A stretch of 64,000 nucleotides of DNA from positions 44,295 through 108,294 of the forward strand of contig JAGLON010000039.1 in the NCBI GenBank assembly GCA_023138975.1, in the 5' to 3' direction. The notes under the pieces were generated by a model, which saw nothing but the letters and a program-made list of their open reading frames with translations, did no database searches and was not told the DNA's origin. Made by a program: the position numbers and the translations under genes. Positions 1 to 11,708 of the stretch are shown in pieces; the first letter of the stretch is position 1, and each line of letters opens with the position of its first letter. Source of the DNA: Candidatus Zixiibacteriota bacterium (lineage in GTDB: Bacteria; Zixibacteria; MSB-5A5; GN15; JAAZOE01).

Positions 1-581
1 ACCTGATTGATGTCGAGCATTTGCAAACATTACAGGACTCTATTGCGACTGCTTTTGATCTGTCCTCGGTCGTAATAGATATCGAAGGGAGACCGATAAC
101 CCGTCCGAGTAATGACTCAAAGATGTGTTCGGCCATTCGGATGACTGAAGTAGGTAGTAAACGCTGTCTCGAATCGGATAAAGAATTGGGTCTTCAGGCG
201 GCCCGGTTATTGAAACCATCATTAAAAAAATGCAACCGGTGCAGCCTCCTGAATGCCGGAGCTCCTATTATTGTTGAGGGACGACATATCGGAACTTGGA
301 TAATAGGTCAGAATCCTGTCGGTTCTCTGGATAAGGAGCAGCTTGAGGCATATGCTCAAGAGGTCAAATTAGATGCTCAAATGCTTGAAATGGCTCATGC
401 TGAGATGAAGAGGATACCGCTGCATAAGTTTGAACACATTGTGGAGTTTTTATGGAACTTCACGAATGAGATTTCGACGTTGGCTTTTAGTAATCTTGAG
501 TTGGCGCGAGAATTATCTAAGAAGCGGGATATAAAACTAAGTGAATCAACCGGAATAATCCTCGAAAAATCAAATTTCTGA
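1..581 (+). CDS. PocR-type sensory domain protein, 5' end outside window
   Basis: The visible part resembles the PocR ligand-binding domain, a PAS-like sensor often found in front of kinases or regulators. The reading frame is open back to base 3 and reads LIDVEHLQTLQDS, the usual start of this domain, so the TTG at 21 is probably internal and the gene starts before the window. Conserved cysteines (KMCSAIR, RCLES, KKCNRCS) and the IGTWIIGQ strand fit the family. About 30 residues follow the domain before the stop, so no kinase or HTH domain lies C-terminal to it. What comes before it cannot be seen. The next gene is convergent, one base away. Confidence 0.7.
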   Translation, partial: LIDVEHLQTLQDSIATAFDLSSVVIDIEGRPITRPSNDSKMCSAIRMTEVGSKRCLESDKELGLQAARLLKPSLKKCNRCSLLNAGAPIIVEGRHIGTWIIGQNPVGSLDKEQLEAYAQEVKLDAQMLEMAHAEMKRIPLHKFEHIVEFLWNFTNEISTLAFSNLELARELSKKRDIKLSESTGIILEKSNF

Positions 582-582
582 T

Positions 583-828
583 TTATTCAATAATCTCATA
601 AAAACTATCACGTGTGTCCTTTGGCACCGATTTTCCAGTTGGCACGGCCAAGACTTTAATGGTAATCTGTTTTTTTCCGGTAATTGATATAATATCATCA
701 ACTTTGACTTTATGCCCCGGTTTGGCGCGCCGATCATTAATCTTAATATGACCGGCATCAGCCATTTCCTTGGCGATCGTGCGGCGTTTAATAATGCCGA
801 GGTCGGATATGAAATTGTCTATTCTCAT
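583..828 (-). CDS. S4-domain RNA-binding protein (Hsp15/YbcJ-like)
   Basis: This 81-residue protein is nearly all S4 RNA-binding domain: MRIDNFISDLGIIKRRTIAKEM, then the GHIKINDRRAKPGHKV turn and a VDDIISI strand. Small stand-alone S4 proteins bind structured RNA, and relatives such as Hsp15 act on stalled 50S subunits. Its ATG overlaps the stop of the upstream surA-like gene by 4 bases (ATGA), so the two are probably translationally coupled. The precise RNA target cannot be told from the sequence. Confidence 0.8.
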   Translation of the reverse strand: MRIDNFISDLGIIKRRTIAKEMADAGHIKINDRRAKPGHKVKVDDIISITGKKQITIKVLAVPTGKSVPKDTRDSFYEIIE

Positions 829-2123
829 TCTGTTAGGCTGTAGTCCCTAATATCAACATAGATTATAGTTCTTAATTCTTCGACCCAATCTTCAACCAGA
901 GACGCGGTTTTTTCCTGCTGAGCGAAATTTCTAATTAGAGTAAAATCCTGCTCCATATTCATAGGACGATTTTGGATACGATCAATCAGCTTTAAGATAT
1001 GGTAACCGATTTGTGAATACACCGGAGGTGTAAGTTCACCCGGTGTGAGATTATCGAGTGGAGCGAAAAATTCTGCCCGGAGCTGGTCCAGAGTCATTTC
1101 TTCCATTTCGCCCCCGGTAGCCCTTGAGGCATCATCCTCAGAATGAAGCTTTGCAAGCTCCTTAAAGTTCGCGCCGTCCTTCAGTACATTATAAAGAGAA
1201 TCGGCCAAATTGAGGGTTGCAGCGGAGTCGGTCGCGGTCGGAATAGCGCTGAATAGGATATGGCTGACATCGACACTATCGGCCAGACGCTTATGACTTT
1301 GTATAATATGCCAACCGAATTCTGAGCGGACTGGACCGGATATACTGCCGGGTTGAAGATTAAAAGCTGCTCGCCCGAACTCTGCGACGACATCAGCTTT
1401 CCGAATGTACCCGATTTGGCCTCCGGCCGCTGCGTGACCTTCGGCGGTAAACTTATCGGCTATATCGGCAAAACTGACTCCTTGAATGGCAAACTCCCGT
1501 GCTTGTTCTGCGAGAACTTTCAGAGCGCTGTCGGTCTCTGCCGATGGCTTGAAGCGAATTAGAATGTGAGCCAGTTTAATCTTTGCAGGTATTTCCGGCA
1601 GAGAATCTTTGTATGAATTATAAAATGTCTCTGCTTCCTGCCGGGATAGTGATATCTCGGCCAATTTTCTATCGATTATTTTTCCTTTCAGAATTTTATC
1701 TCGAATATCGGGACGCAGTCGTTTTTCCAACGCTCTTTTTGACAGCCCTTCTTTAGCCAATTGTTGGATAAATGCTTCCTCGGTCGGAAAGCGTCCGGCC
1801 AGCGTCGCTATATGCTGGTCAAGTTCAAAGCGAATTTCATCAGGCGAAGCAGTTACTGAAGTATCATCTCTCGCTGCCGACAGGATTAACTCGTCGTTGA
1901 CCATTTTATCTAAAAGATCATGCGCCAGCTGCTCAGGGTCAATATTATTCTCTTGGCCAGCCTGCATCATATACATCTGAACCTGATTGTTCAGTTCTGA
2001 TGAAAGGATAACTCTATCCCCAACAACGGCGATAATACGTTCTACCATTTCGGCCGCTGTCGGAGCGTTTAAAATGACGGCACAGAGGATAATCAATGCC
2101 GCTAAAACTCTAATTGTTTTCAT
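825..2123 (-). CDS. surA: SurA-like periplasmic peptidyl-prolyl isomerase/chaperone
   Basis: The 432-residue protein begins with a signal peptide (VLAALIILCAVILNAPTAA). A SurA N-terminal chaperone domain follows (residues about 25-165; ERIIAVVGDRVILSSEL). Two parvulin rotamase domains follow: one near 180-280 (AHILIRF, GQIGYIRKADV, FGWHIIQ) and one near 285-385 (SHILFSA, IGYHILKL). This is the classic SurA layout, and length is normal. SurA escorts outer-membrane proteins through the periplasm. It lies 6 bases after another parvulin lipoprotein gene and overlaps the S4 gene, forming a three-gene leftward operon. Confidence 0.88.
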   Translation of the reverse strand: MKTIRVLAALIILCAVILNAPTAAEMVERIIAVVGDRVILSSELNNQVQMYMMQAGQENNIDPEQLAHDLLDKMVNDELILSAARDDTSVTASPDEIRFELDQHIATLAGRFPTEEAFIQQLAKEGLSKRALEKRLRPDIRDKILKGKIIDRKLAEISLSRQEAETFYNSYKDSLPEIPAKIKLAHILIRFKPSAETDSALKVLAEQAREFAIQGVSFADIADKFTAEGHAAAGGQIGYIRKADVVAEFGRAAFNLQPGSISGPVRSEFGWHIIQSHKRLADSVDVSHILFSAIPTATDSAATLNLADSLYNVLKDGANFKELAKLHSEDDASRATGGEMEEMTLDQLRAEFFAPLDNLTPGELTPPVYSQIGYHILKLIDRIQNRPMNMEQDFTLIRNFAQQEKTASLVEDWVEELRTIIYVDIRDYSLTE

Positions 2124-2129
2124 ATAGGT

Positions 2130-3863
2130 TTATTGCCCCCCCGTAATTGAGTCGGCTTGGGCATATTTGCTGATGTCGATACTGTTCTCCAGAACATCAT
2201 CGTAAACTTCTACATCAATTCGGGTTCTCATATCCTTTAGCCATTCCTGATAATGTACGCTGCGCTTATCTTGGAGAAGATTGGCCTGGATTTTGCCTTT
2301 ACAAAGATCATATTCACGTAATTCTTGTTCGAGTCTTTTCTTAATCCATGCGACTGACCATTTACCGCCGATATTTACCGGTTTTGTGATATTGCCGGTA
2401 GTCCGATCTGATTGGTCGAAAAGTCCCGGATGCTGCTGGCGCGTAATTATTCCCAAGTCTCCCGATTTTTGCTTGAACCCGGGGCGTAGGGTCAGCTTGG
2501 CAGCGCTTTTTTTGAATTGCTCTTCCGTGCGGTTAAGGCTGCGTTGTCTGAGGGCTTCTTTTTCCGAAGCGACTTGAATTTCAATAAGATGGAACCGCAG
2601 CGGAGTCATGAACTCATCCAGATGAGTATCATAGTATTCCTGAATCTCGCCATCATTAACTTCAACCTGATCGGAAAGTGTATCATTAAGCATTAAGTCT
2701 GCCATCGCTCGCTCTTTGAATCGTTTAACAATTTTTAGATATTTTTTATCGTTTTGCAGGTTTCGATCTCGTGCTTCAATTGCTAAAATATCCATGAGCG
2801 ACATTTGGAAAATGATATTGGACAAAGAGTCATACTGATCAAAATCCGGACGCTGAGCTTCGCGAATACGTCTCAGGTTAGAAAGATAAGTACCGATTGT
2901 CATTTGCCCGCCTTCATACGTACCGATAACGAGTGACTTTTCATCAGCATCAAGCTGTTGAGGGTCAATGTTGTTGCGCCAGCGAGGGCGACCTCCGATT
3001 GAGTCGGGATATAGAAATTCAAGTTTATTCAGTAAAAATTGGCTAGTCGGTTTTTCAATTGTAATCGGATACTTTTCCTTAAGCCCGCCGACATAGGTTT
3101 GCATTAACCCACGTTTACGGCGCTCAATAATATTGTATCGAATTTGTTCTTTGACTTCACCATATAAGGGGCGATGTTCGATTGTTCGGCGATCAGCAAC
3201 TTTAATGATATGGTAACCGAAATCTGATTTCACCGGAGCGGAAATTTCTCCCGGCTGCAGCGCATAAGCTGCTTCCTGAAAATTATCCACCATCATTCCC
3301 CAGGTAAACCAACCCAAGTCGCCTTGATTGCGTTTGACGGATGGGTCGAGGGAATGTTGTACTGCCAGTTCTTCGAAGACTCCGCCATCTTTCAACTGAA
3401 CCAAAATACCCAGTGCCTCTTCTTCTGTTTTAACTAAAACATGAAATGCCTTGATTTCCTCACCGGTTCGTGAATACCAGTCTTTGATTTCGGCCTCTGA
3501 AGGTTCGGCTTTACTGATAATTTCCTTGTCAAATAGAATATCCAGCAAGAATTTGACTTCTTCGCCCTCGATAACTTTTAGAACTTCTTGAGCGTTCTCA
3601 ATTTTTTTCTCATAGGCACCGATTATCAGCAATTCGGTGTTGACAAGAGTATCGATAAAGTCGCGTTTGGCTTTGATTTCCTTATCCGCGGAAATAAACC
3701 GAACTCCAAGGCCACTGAAATACTTACTGACATCATCAATGTAAATGTTACGATCACCGACTTTGGCGACAACATCACCTTTATCCGTTCCGCAGCCGGA
3801 GACTAAAATCGACATCACGGCTATGACTACTAAATAGATAACAACTTTAAAACTGGGCTTCAT
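2130..3863 (-). CDS. Parvulin-type peptidyl-prolyl isomerase lipoprotein
   Basis: The N-terminus has a hydrophobic signal and a lipobox (ILVSGC, Cys near residue 24), so the mature protein should be a lipoprotein. A SurA/PrsA-like N-domain (VVAKVGDRNIYIDDV) is followed by a parvulin domain at about 135-235 with the motifs FHVLVK, GDLGWFTWG and FGYHIIKV. The remaining about 340 residues include a second, weaker parvulin-like segment near 410-520 (FHLIEIQV, SGDLGIITRQQ). It is longer than typical PrsA. It is first in the operon with surA, and probably folds envelope proteins. Confidence 0.82.
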   Translation of the reverse strand: MKPSFKVVIYLVVIAVMSILVSGCGTDKGDVVAKVGDRNIYIDDVSKYFSGLGVRFISADKEIKAKRDFIDTLVNTELLIIGAYEKKIENAQEVLKVIEGEEVKFLLDILFDKEIISKAEPSEAEIKDWYSRTGEEIKAFHVLVKTEEEALGILVQLKDGGVFEELAVQHSLDPSVKRNQGDLGWFTWGMMVDNFQEAAYALQPGEISAPVKSDFGYHIIKVADRRTIEHRPLYGEVKEQIRYNIIERRKRGLMQTYVGGLKEKYPITIEKPTSQFLLNKLEFLYPDSIGGRPRWRNNIDPQQLDADEKSLVIGTYEGGQMTIGTYLSNLRRIREAQRPDFDQYDSLSNIIFQMSLMDILAIEARDRNLQNDKKYLKIVKRFKERAMADLMLNDTLSDQVEVNDGEIQEYYDTHLDEFMTPLRFHLIEIQVASEKEALRQRSLNRTEEQFKKSAAKLTLRPGFKQKSGDLGIITRQQHPGLFDQSDRTTGNITKPVNIGGKWSVAWIKKRLEQELREYDLCKGKIQANLLQDKRSVHYQEWLKDMRTRIDVEVYDDVLENSIDISKYAQADSITGGQ

Positions 3864-4170
3864 TCATCACTCCTCGGAATTTCCTCTTCACCGGTATTTT
3901 ACCATTGAGGCTTAGCGTAGTTCCCCGTATCTTCGACAATTTGAAAATATAGAGTATGTTGGGCGAACGGGCAAGCCTTTTTAACTCGAAACTATTGAAG
4001 ATTAGTACGTTAGAAACTATTTAGCACTTCCCATGATTATGGGGAGAACCCCATGTTTTTACCTAAATCTATGGTTCATAAGCGGCTCTGGTTATCCATG
4101 TAATATGTTGTTATACAATAAGATAGTCTTTTTTTTAAGATAAGGCACAATCCTTGCAATAACAACTTTC
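3864..4170. other. Divergent intergenic region
   Basis: About 300 bases separate the leftward isomerase operon from the rightward genes. The region is AT-rich with T runs near 4130-4138. It must hold promoters for both directions, but I see no convincing -35/-10 pair, riboswitch or ORF. Confidence 0.4.
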
Positions 4171-4407
4171 ATGATTGTAGCCTTTGATATAGCCAGTTTT
4201 AAGTTATTCAGAAACGGGGATCTTTTTTATCCCGGAGTTGCGTCTCTGCTTTCGATTATTAACTGCGGGGGCAAAGCTATCCTGTTTAACTCAAACGGAA
4301 CTACTACCAATCAGGAAATGAAGCTAATAGAGAAATTAGCCGCAACCTTTGCGGGGCAAATAAAATATGCCTCGGATGACCGGGAAGCGGACATGCGAAT
4401 TAATTGA
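4171..4407 (+). CDS. Small hypothetical protein
   Basis: A 78-residue ORF starting MIVAFDIASF. The AFDIA and NSNGTTTNQE segments loosely recall nucleotide- or phosphate-binding folds (HAD- or actin-like), but it is too short for a firm call. Its stop overlaps the possible TTG start of the next ORF, suggesting a two-gene unit. I do not recognise the family, and no SD stands out. Confidence 0.4.
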   Translation: MIVAFDIASFKLFRNGDLFYPGVASLLSIINCGGKAILFNSNGTTTNQEMKLIEKLAATFAGQIKYASDDREADMRIN

Positions 4408-4904
4408 AAAGTAATCTTATGGGTAACAACAAGGAAACGTGTGAGATTTGCAGTGCTGACCTGACTTATATAGGCGGGTTACCGTTCTGCCCCAACTGCA
4501 ACGATAATCATGGCGATTTTTATAATTCTCTGAGTTCAACAATAGCCTCCTTTGCCGAGGATTCCAATATGGTCATGATAGAATGTCCGGGTGCGACAAT
4601 TTATCATGAAGGATCTAATGATGTAAAGGCGGGAGTGAAATTCTATAATAATAATGATCCGTCCAAGGGATACGAAATAGTAACTCATCCGGTTTATGGT
4701 CCCAAACATGTCAAACGTCGCTGGGTAAAAAAGGAAGATGCACACTTGATTCGCCGCTGCCAGTCCTGCCAAGATCACACAATTCGCAATCGGCGCAAAG
4801 AAGGACCAGATTTATATATTCCCAGCCGTAAGCATGATAATCGGCATCATCGCAAGGTTTCTCATGAATCTCGTCAATATCATCCTCCAGGCCCAAGATA
4901 TTAA
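4404..4904 (+). CDS. Small zinc-ribbon-like hypothetical protein
   Basis: The ORF has an N-terminal zinc ribbon: CEIC at about residues 13-16 and CPNC at about 32-35, followed by NDNHGD. A further CQSC pair sits near residue 120. The C-terminal 40 residues are basic and low in complexity, rich in R, H and P. The start is uncertain: TTG at 4404 overlaps the previous stop, while ATG at 4419 is a better codon and begins MGNNKETCEIC. Function is unknown. It lies between an isomerase operon and dciA-gyrB. Confidence 0.5.
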   Translation: MKSNLMGNNKETCEICSADLTYIGGLPFCPNCNDNHGDFYNSLSSTIASFAEDSNMVMIECPGATIYHEGSNDVKAGVKFYNNNDPSKGYEIVTHPVYGPKHVKRRWVKKEDAHLIRRCQSCQDHTIRNRRKEGPDLYIPSRKHDNRHHRKVSHESRQYHPPGPRY

Positions 4905-5024
4905 TCAAGCCCTCAGTAATTAACTATACCTCAATAGCTTACAAGTATCTCTTTTTTTAATTTTGAAGGTTTTTTCCTTGCTGAAATTAAGCTCTTTGCG
5001 TATCTTTAATATTCGGCGAAATAT

Positions 5025-7311
<2,287 letters not shown>

Positions 7312-7335
7312 TTTTTGTTAGATTTAATTGTTTTG

Positions 7336-7368
7336 AAAGCCGGCGGTTTTACTGCCGGCTTTTTTTGG
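7336..7368 (+). terminator. Rho-independent terminator of gyrB
   Basis: A 9-bp stem AAAGCCGGC / GCCGGCTTT with a 9-base loop is followed by a run of T, 25 bases after the gyrB stop. Confidence 0.9.
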
Positions 7369-7471
7369 GGGATTAACCCCCTTTTTCGCTGTCGCATAGA
7401 TGACCTGATTCTTTTCCTCGTAAACTGTGGTTTTACATTCATTCAGTTTAGCTTAATGCCCACAAATCTAG

Positions 7472-7574
7472 TTTGTCATACCCGCGCAGGCGGGTATCCA
7501 GAGGAAGTAAGAACATGCGCTTTTCTGGATTCCCGACTCATCCGGCTAGCGCGCGGACTCTCGGGAATGACAAA
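7472..7574. repeat. Palindromic intergenic repeat (MITE/REP-like)
   Basis: The ends TTTGTCAT and ATGACAAA are inverted, and inner CCCG/CGGG and CCAGA/TCTGG pairs extend the pairing. This resembles the widespread GTCATTCCCGC...GCGGGAATGAC type of intergenic repeat. ORFs through it are chance products of the repeat. Confidence 0.7.
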
Positions 7575-7619
7575 GATATTATTGTGAGCTACTCAAATAT
7601 GGTCTATATATGCCATCCT

Positions 7620-7970
7620 AAAAGCACCTTGTTGGGTGAAATAGGTTCACTCACCTACGTCGAGTACTTCGCACCCGTTTGCGACGGGTACTTCGCGTTT
7701 TGGGTCGATGACCCTTTTCGAATGGCTTTACCCGTCTTCGACAAGCATCATGGCGGTTCTTCAAATGGGTTCACTAGTCTTCGACGAGTACCATGGCACC
7801 CATCTCTGATGAGCACTTCGCGTTTTTAATCCGGAAAATGGCTTTGTTTTTCATATTAACGTACTTTTTTTCAAGCCTTCTTCCCTAAAAATTGGCGCAT
7901 GCGAATATAGGACAAGAGATTACAGTAAATTGGCTTTACTTGTCTGCGACGAGTACCTTGTGGATGCTCA
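7620..7970. repeat. Degenerate short repeats, no gene
   Basis: At least five imperfect copies of a unit like GACGAGTACTTCGCG occur here (for example near 7658, 7681, 7778 and 7948), mixed with TTCGACAAGCATCATGG variants. The gap from 7312 to 8226 holds no credible gene. Confidence 0.5.
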
Positions 7971-8195
7971 CTTTTAGGGGTGTGTTTTTTATTGTTGCTG
8001 TCTGACATCAACTTAGGCTATTACATATTTGATTTTTTGCTGACGACATAGCGATTCCTTCGTTATAAACATACTTATCTACTAAATAGGAGTTTCTCGA
8101 AATCAGGGGCAAGTTGGTAGTGAAAGTGTAAGTTGGGCGGGCGAGGTGCATTCGGCAGATGCATGAAATTGATATATGAGATTGATCAAACGAAA

Positions 8196-8213
8196 CACAC
8201 AGCAAGCTGTGTG
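8196..8213 (-). terminator. Short perfect hairpin after the BNR gene
   Basis: CACACAGC AA GCTGTGTG is a perfect inverted repeat just past the stop of the leftward BNR gene. On the minus strand a TTTCGTTTG stretch follows, so it may act as a weak terminator. Confidence 0.5.
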
Positions 8214-8226
8214 GCACCGGGCACTT

Positions 8227-9573
8227 TTATTGTTTTTTAATCGGGCTTTTTATCTCCGATTCATCAAATGTATCTAAATTGCGGGGGGAATATTCCTGTA
8301 CGGTATAGTAGAACCTTTCTTTATCATTCTCAATAACTCGGATGACTGAATTTAGTAATATTCGCGATCCATCCGGCGCGCCGCCAACTCCGCTGAACAA
8401 CACATCACCAGTATAGAAATCAGAAATTGGTTCATCAGCCCATGTTTCACCATTATCTTTTGAGATTACAATATGGTTTACAATCTCACCCTTGCTCCAA
8501 CTTCCAATAGTTTCCATATAGGAAAAGGCGAAATGATTCCCACTTTTTGCCACGCGGATAGACAATGCAGGGTCAGAGGCTTTGATATACGGGATTATTG
8601 GAACTCCTTTGCTCCAGGTTGTGGCTTTATCTTTAGATTGAGTAAAATAATATCGAACTTCCTTCCTGTTGGTTGGGTTTTGCAGAGCATATACAATTCC
8701 TACTGAGTCTGCTAACAATGTCCTTCCCAGAGGCAATCTTCTTGTATTCATTAAATCATCATTGGGCGTAAACAGACTCTTACTCCAACTAATACCACCA
8801 TCCAGAGTTGTGTGAAGATAATTGTTCACAGGTTCACAGAGAAATCGTACTACATGCAGACTATCGAAACAAAATCCTTGCATATAGCTAAAATCTTCGC
8901 CCATGTTTGTATTTCCGACGCATTTTGTTTCGGTCCAGGTTTCACCACCATCATGAGAAGAGGCAAATAATAGCTGATTAAGCTTTCCGCCGCTAAATTC
9001 GTGTAACAAGAAGACAAATATTGACTCACCACTCGATTCTACTGCGCTGACCGTGATTCGTTGTCCTGCATCTGGTGAGGGTGCTAACATAATGGTGTCT
9101 CGTGCAATTCCATCCCTTATACGAAGGAAGTGAATAGCTTTACCGTATCCACCGTGTGATTTTTTCCCAATTTGTGTGACTACGCCAATTGTGTGAGTAT
9201 CAATAGCAAAGACTTTTGGGTATCCCACGCTCCTAATTGTTGAATACTTAATCCATTTACGGTGTCCTATTTCCTTCCAAAGAATTAATTCTGGCGATTC
9301 CTTAGGATGCCATAGCATTGCTACTACTGGGCTATCTCCTTGCCAGAAAACACCTATCGGATAGGAACTTAGCATTCTATTGTATGACCCTTTATTTTCG
9401 GAATCTAGAATTATTGGGTAATGCAGTTTCCATGTATCGGATGGCTGATCTGTGTAGTTTACGTTTTCGTCCTGAGCCTGGATTATGGTAATTGTTAGCA
9501 TCGATAAAACGATAATGACATACAAACTTACCAGACGTGAGTAGCGATCAATAGATTCCTTACCAGTACACAT
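8227..9573 (-). CDS. Exported BNR/Asp-box (sialidase-fold) protein
   Basis: The protein starts with a hydrophobic export signal (LYVIIVLSMLTITII..AQ). It contains several Asp-box motifs typical of BNR repeats: SHDGGETWTE, TLDGGISWSK, SKDNGETWAD and the variant SKDKATTWSK. These motifs mark six-bladed beta-propellers of the sialidase superfamily. I see no clear sialidase arginine triad or FRIP motif, so catalysis is not supported. It is more likely an exported propeller of unknown ligand. It stands alone between two repeat-rich gaps. Confidence 0.7.
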   Translation of the reverse strand: MCTGKESIDRYSRLVSLYVIIVLSMLTITIIQAQDENVNYTDQPSDTWKLHYPIILDSENKGSYNRMLSSYPIGVFWQGDSPVVAMLWHPKESPELILWKEIGHRKWIKYSTIRSVGYPKVFAIDTHTIGVVTQIGKKSHGGYGKAIHFLRIRDGIARDTIMLAPSPDAGQRITVSAVESSGESIFVFLLHEFSGGKLNQLLFASSHDGGETWTETKCVGNTNMGEDFSYMQGFCFDSLHVVRFLCEPVNNYLHTTLDGGISWSKSLFTPNDDLMNTRRLPLGRTLLADSVGIVYALQNPTNRKEVRYYFTQSKDKATTWSKGVPIIPYIKASDPALSIRVAKSGNHFAFSYMETIGSWSKGEIVNHIVISKDNGETWADEPISDFYTGDVLFSGVGGAPDGSRILLNSVIRVIENDKERFYYTVQEYSPRNLDTFDESEIKSPIKKQ

Positions 9574-9639
9574 GAAAGTCCCTCCTCTTATTTATATATA
9601 ATACACAGAAAATAGAATAAAGTCTATTGTGTTTTTAGT

Positions 9640-10005
9640 TCTTAAAACTCCAAGTACACGTTGTCCCGCATTAAAACGCGGGATTAAGATAATCTAACTC
9701 GCTTTCGCTCGTAAGATTTTCCAAACAGATGGGCGAAGGCATTTCGCGCAGAGCGCGAATTGGATGAGATTCCTACGTCACTCGGCTTCGCCATGCGGGA
9801 CTATAGCCTCGCTCCTCAGAATGACACCGAGTTGTTCTGTTTCTTAGCAGATGTGGACATCCCACAGGGCAGGACTATAGCTTGTTGCCCACGAAATTAT
9901 CGCGCTTCGCGCAATTGTCAAAACCGCAGGGGTTTTGACCTACAAGGCTCGGGACCTTCGGCGGGCTATAGTGCCAACGCAGTGGGTAGGTCATGCCCTA
10001 CTTGT
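9640..10005. repeat. Repeat-rich gap with palindromic elements
   Basis: The gap holds several short inverted repeats. The clearest is GTCAAAACCGCAGGGGTTTTGACCTACAAG at 9917-9946, a member of a dispersed family also found near 17361, 20111, 25374, 25445 and 36316. A GGGCTATAGTGCCAACGCAG segment near 9967 recurs near 36251. The ORF at 9760-10011 is made of these repeats. Confidence 0.75.
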
Positions 10006-11631
10006 CTATGAGAGTTCTTTGGGTTCGACTAAGATTGTTTTTTCCCGCTCGATTGTTACCAGTCCCGGTTTCGCTTTTCGTGGTTTGCGGACATATTTTT
10101 TTTGAGTATAACTGACCGGTACTTTTGATGAACCTCTGGCTTTGGAAGCCCAGGCGGCGGCCGCCGCGGCTTCGGCGATTTCCTTTTTTGACGGTTCGAA
10201 ATTCTTATGGGGATACTTCATGACCACATGCGAGCCGGGGCATTGCGAGGCATGAAACCAGAGTTCATAGGGCCGGGCATAGTCAAATGTCGTGCGGTCA
10301 TTGTCGGAGCCGGTTTTGCCAACTAATACTGTAACGCCGGTCGAGGTCTGGTATTCTTTGTACGGTTTGCGGGTTGTTGAAGCGGTTGGTTTGCCGTTGG
10401 CGATAGTCGGCAGAAGCTCCGGGTAGTAGCTCTGAGCCTGCTCGAAATTGTTTTCAAATGAATCGAGCGCTTCGGCCAGAAATATAATCTCACGCTCAAC
10501 GTTTTCCTGTCTGCGGGTCAGAAGCTCCAGACCTTCTTTGCCTTTGCGGTATCGCTTGGAATACCTTTCGATGTTTTCCGGGCCGGTGAGTTTTTTATCC
10601 AACGGTATTTTAATTTCCGAACTGTCATTATATAAATCCGGAACGGTGATGCTTTCCATCCCTCGTTTAAGTTTAGCGAGGTGAATTTTTAGTAAGTCCG
10701 CGAACTGCAGGTATCTTTCATAATTGGCGGCTTCATCAATATCGGCCACGAGTTTTTTTCGAAGGCGTTCTGATTTTTTAAGCCGTTTTTTTACATGAGA
10801 GACAGTTAAATCATGGTATGAGGCTTCCTCGTCATCGGCTTTGCTGTCGATAATGATATCTCTCTGGCCCATAGAAAGTGATTTGAGTTTTTCAACCGGT
10901 TCGAATCCGGCAATTTTAATAGGATAAAACACGGTTTTGCCTTTAATTCGATAGGCGAAGATGGGGCCGTCCAGGGAATTGTATCTGCCAACAATATCAA
11001 GAATTGATTTGGAGATTGAGTCAGCGTCGCAACCCAAACTGATAATGGTCTTGGCTAAGTAATAATCAAATCCGTAAAAGTTCTTCTCGATAAGCCGAGT
11101 TGGTTCGGTATCGCTGTTTTCGGCAAGCAGCGTTTCTATCGTTTGCGGTGTCGCGAGTTTAGCGTCCAGTTTATCGGGCAGTGACATTGGCTGATACGGT
11201 TTTCCCTCGATGGGTTTTTTATTACGAAGAGAGGCTATAACCGTTTTTGTTTCATCCAGATAAATCGCGTTGCCGTTAGGGCCGATTAGTTCAAGAACTA
11301 AAAACAAATTCTTACCATTGGCATCGATACTGATTTCTATAATACGGTCATTGGGAGTCTGGTTAATACTGACGATTTTGCCCCCGGTTAGCTCGCGGGC
11401 AAAGGGACGGTGCTTTTCTCTCGTATCAAGTTTAGAACGTCCTGCCGGAAGTATAAAAAAGCCGCTTCTTTGGGGATGAAATGAAAACGTGATTGAATAT
11501 CGGCGATCTGATTTTATATATATTTGCAGAGCCCTCTCTTTGCGGTAGTACTCAAGGCCGATAATCTCGCCGTCTTTTATGTCTCCCGAAGCCTCGGCAA
11601 GTATTCTGGTAATATCAAATGAAGATAACAT
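10006..11631 (-). CDS. rqcH: RqcH/NFACT family ribosome quality-control protein
   Basis: The protein matches the Rqc2/RqcH (NFACT, formerly fibronectin-binding protein A) family. An NFACT-N domain (SFDITRILAEAS...LILELIGPNGNAIYLDE) is followed by an HhH region, a coiled-coil middle (about 270-400) and the NFACT-R domain near 430-520 with ELWFHASQCPGSHVVMKY. RqcH binds stalled 50S-peptidyl-tRNA complexes and recruits tRNA-Ala to add degradative tails. I chose ATG at 11631 because the family starts there; the upstream TTG at 11670 adds 13 unlikely residues. The gene is single and divergent from the next one. Confidence 0.88.
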   Translation of the reverse strand: MLSSFDITRILAEASGDIKDGEIIGLEYYRKERALQIYIKSDRRYSITFSFHPQRSGFFILPAGRSKLDTREKHRPFARELTGGKIVSINQTPNDRIIEISIDANGKNLFLVLELIGPNGNAIYLDETKTVIASLRNKKPIEGKPYQPMSLPDKLDAKLATPQTIETLLAENSDTEPTRLIEKNFYGFDYYLAKTIISLGCDADSISKSILDIVGRYNSLDGPIFAYRIKGKTVFYPIKIAGFEPVEKLKSLSMGQRDIIIDSKADDEEASYHDLTVSHVKKRLKKSERLRKKLVADIDEAANYERYLQFADLLKIHLAKLKRGMESITVPDLYNDSSEIKIPLDKKLTGPENIERYSKRYRKGKEGLELLTRRQENVEREIIFLAEALDSFENNFEQAQSYYPELLPTIANGKPTASTTRKPYKEYQTSTGVTVLVGKTGSDNDRTTFDYARPYELWFHASQCPGSHVVMKYPHKNFEPSKKEIAEAAAAAAWASKARGSSKVPVSYTQKKYVRKPRKAKPGLVTIEREKTILVEPKELS

Positions 11632-11708
11632 GGCGCTAATATATAAAAATATGTCCTTCGGGGGGAACAAAATTGTCCTTTAGACCGATAATATAGTAAG
11701 AGTAAATT

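Noticed and set aside
4711..4908. Minus-strand ORF with Cys pairs (CADCELC)
   Set aside because: It is antisense to the zinc-ribbon ORF and mirrors its CQSC region; no SD.
7473..7829. ORF of 118 codons after gyrB
   Set aside because: It runs through a MITE-like palindrome and degenerate short repeats and has no SD or domain.
9760..10011. ORF of 83 codons
   Set aside because: It is made of dispersed palindromic repeats.
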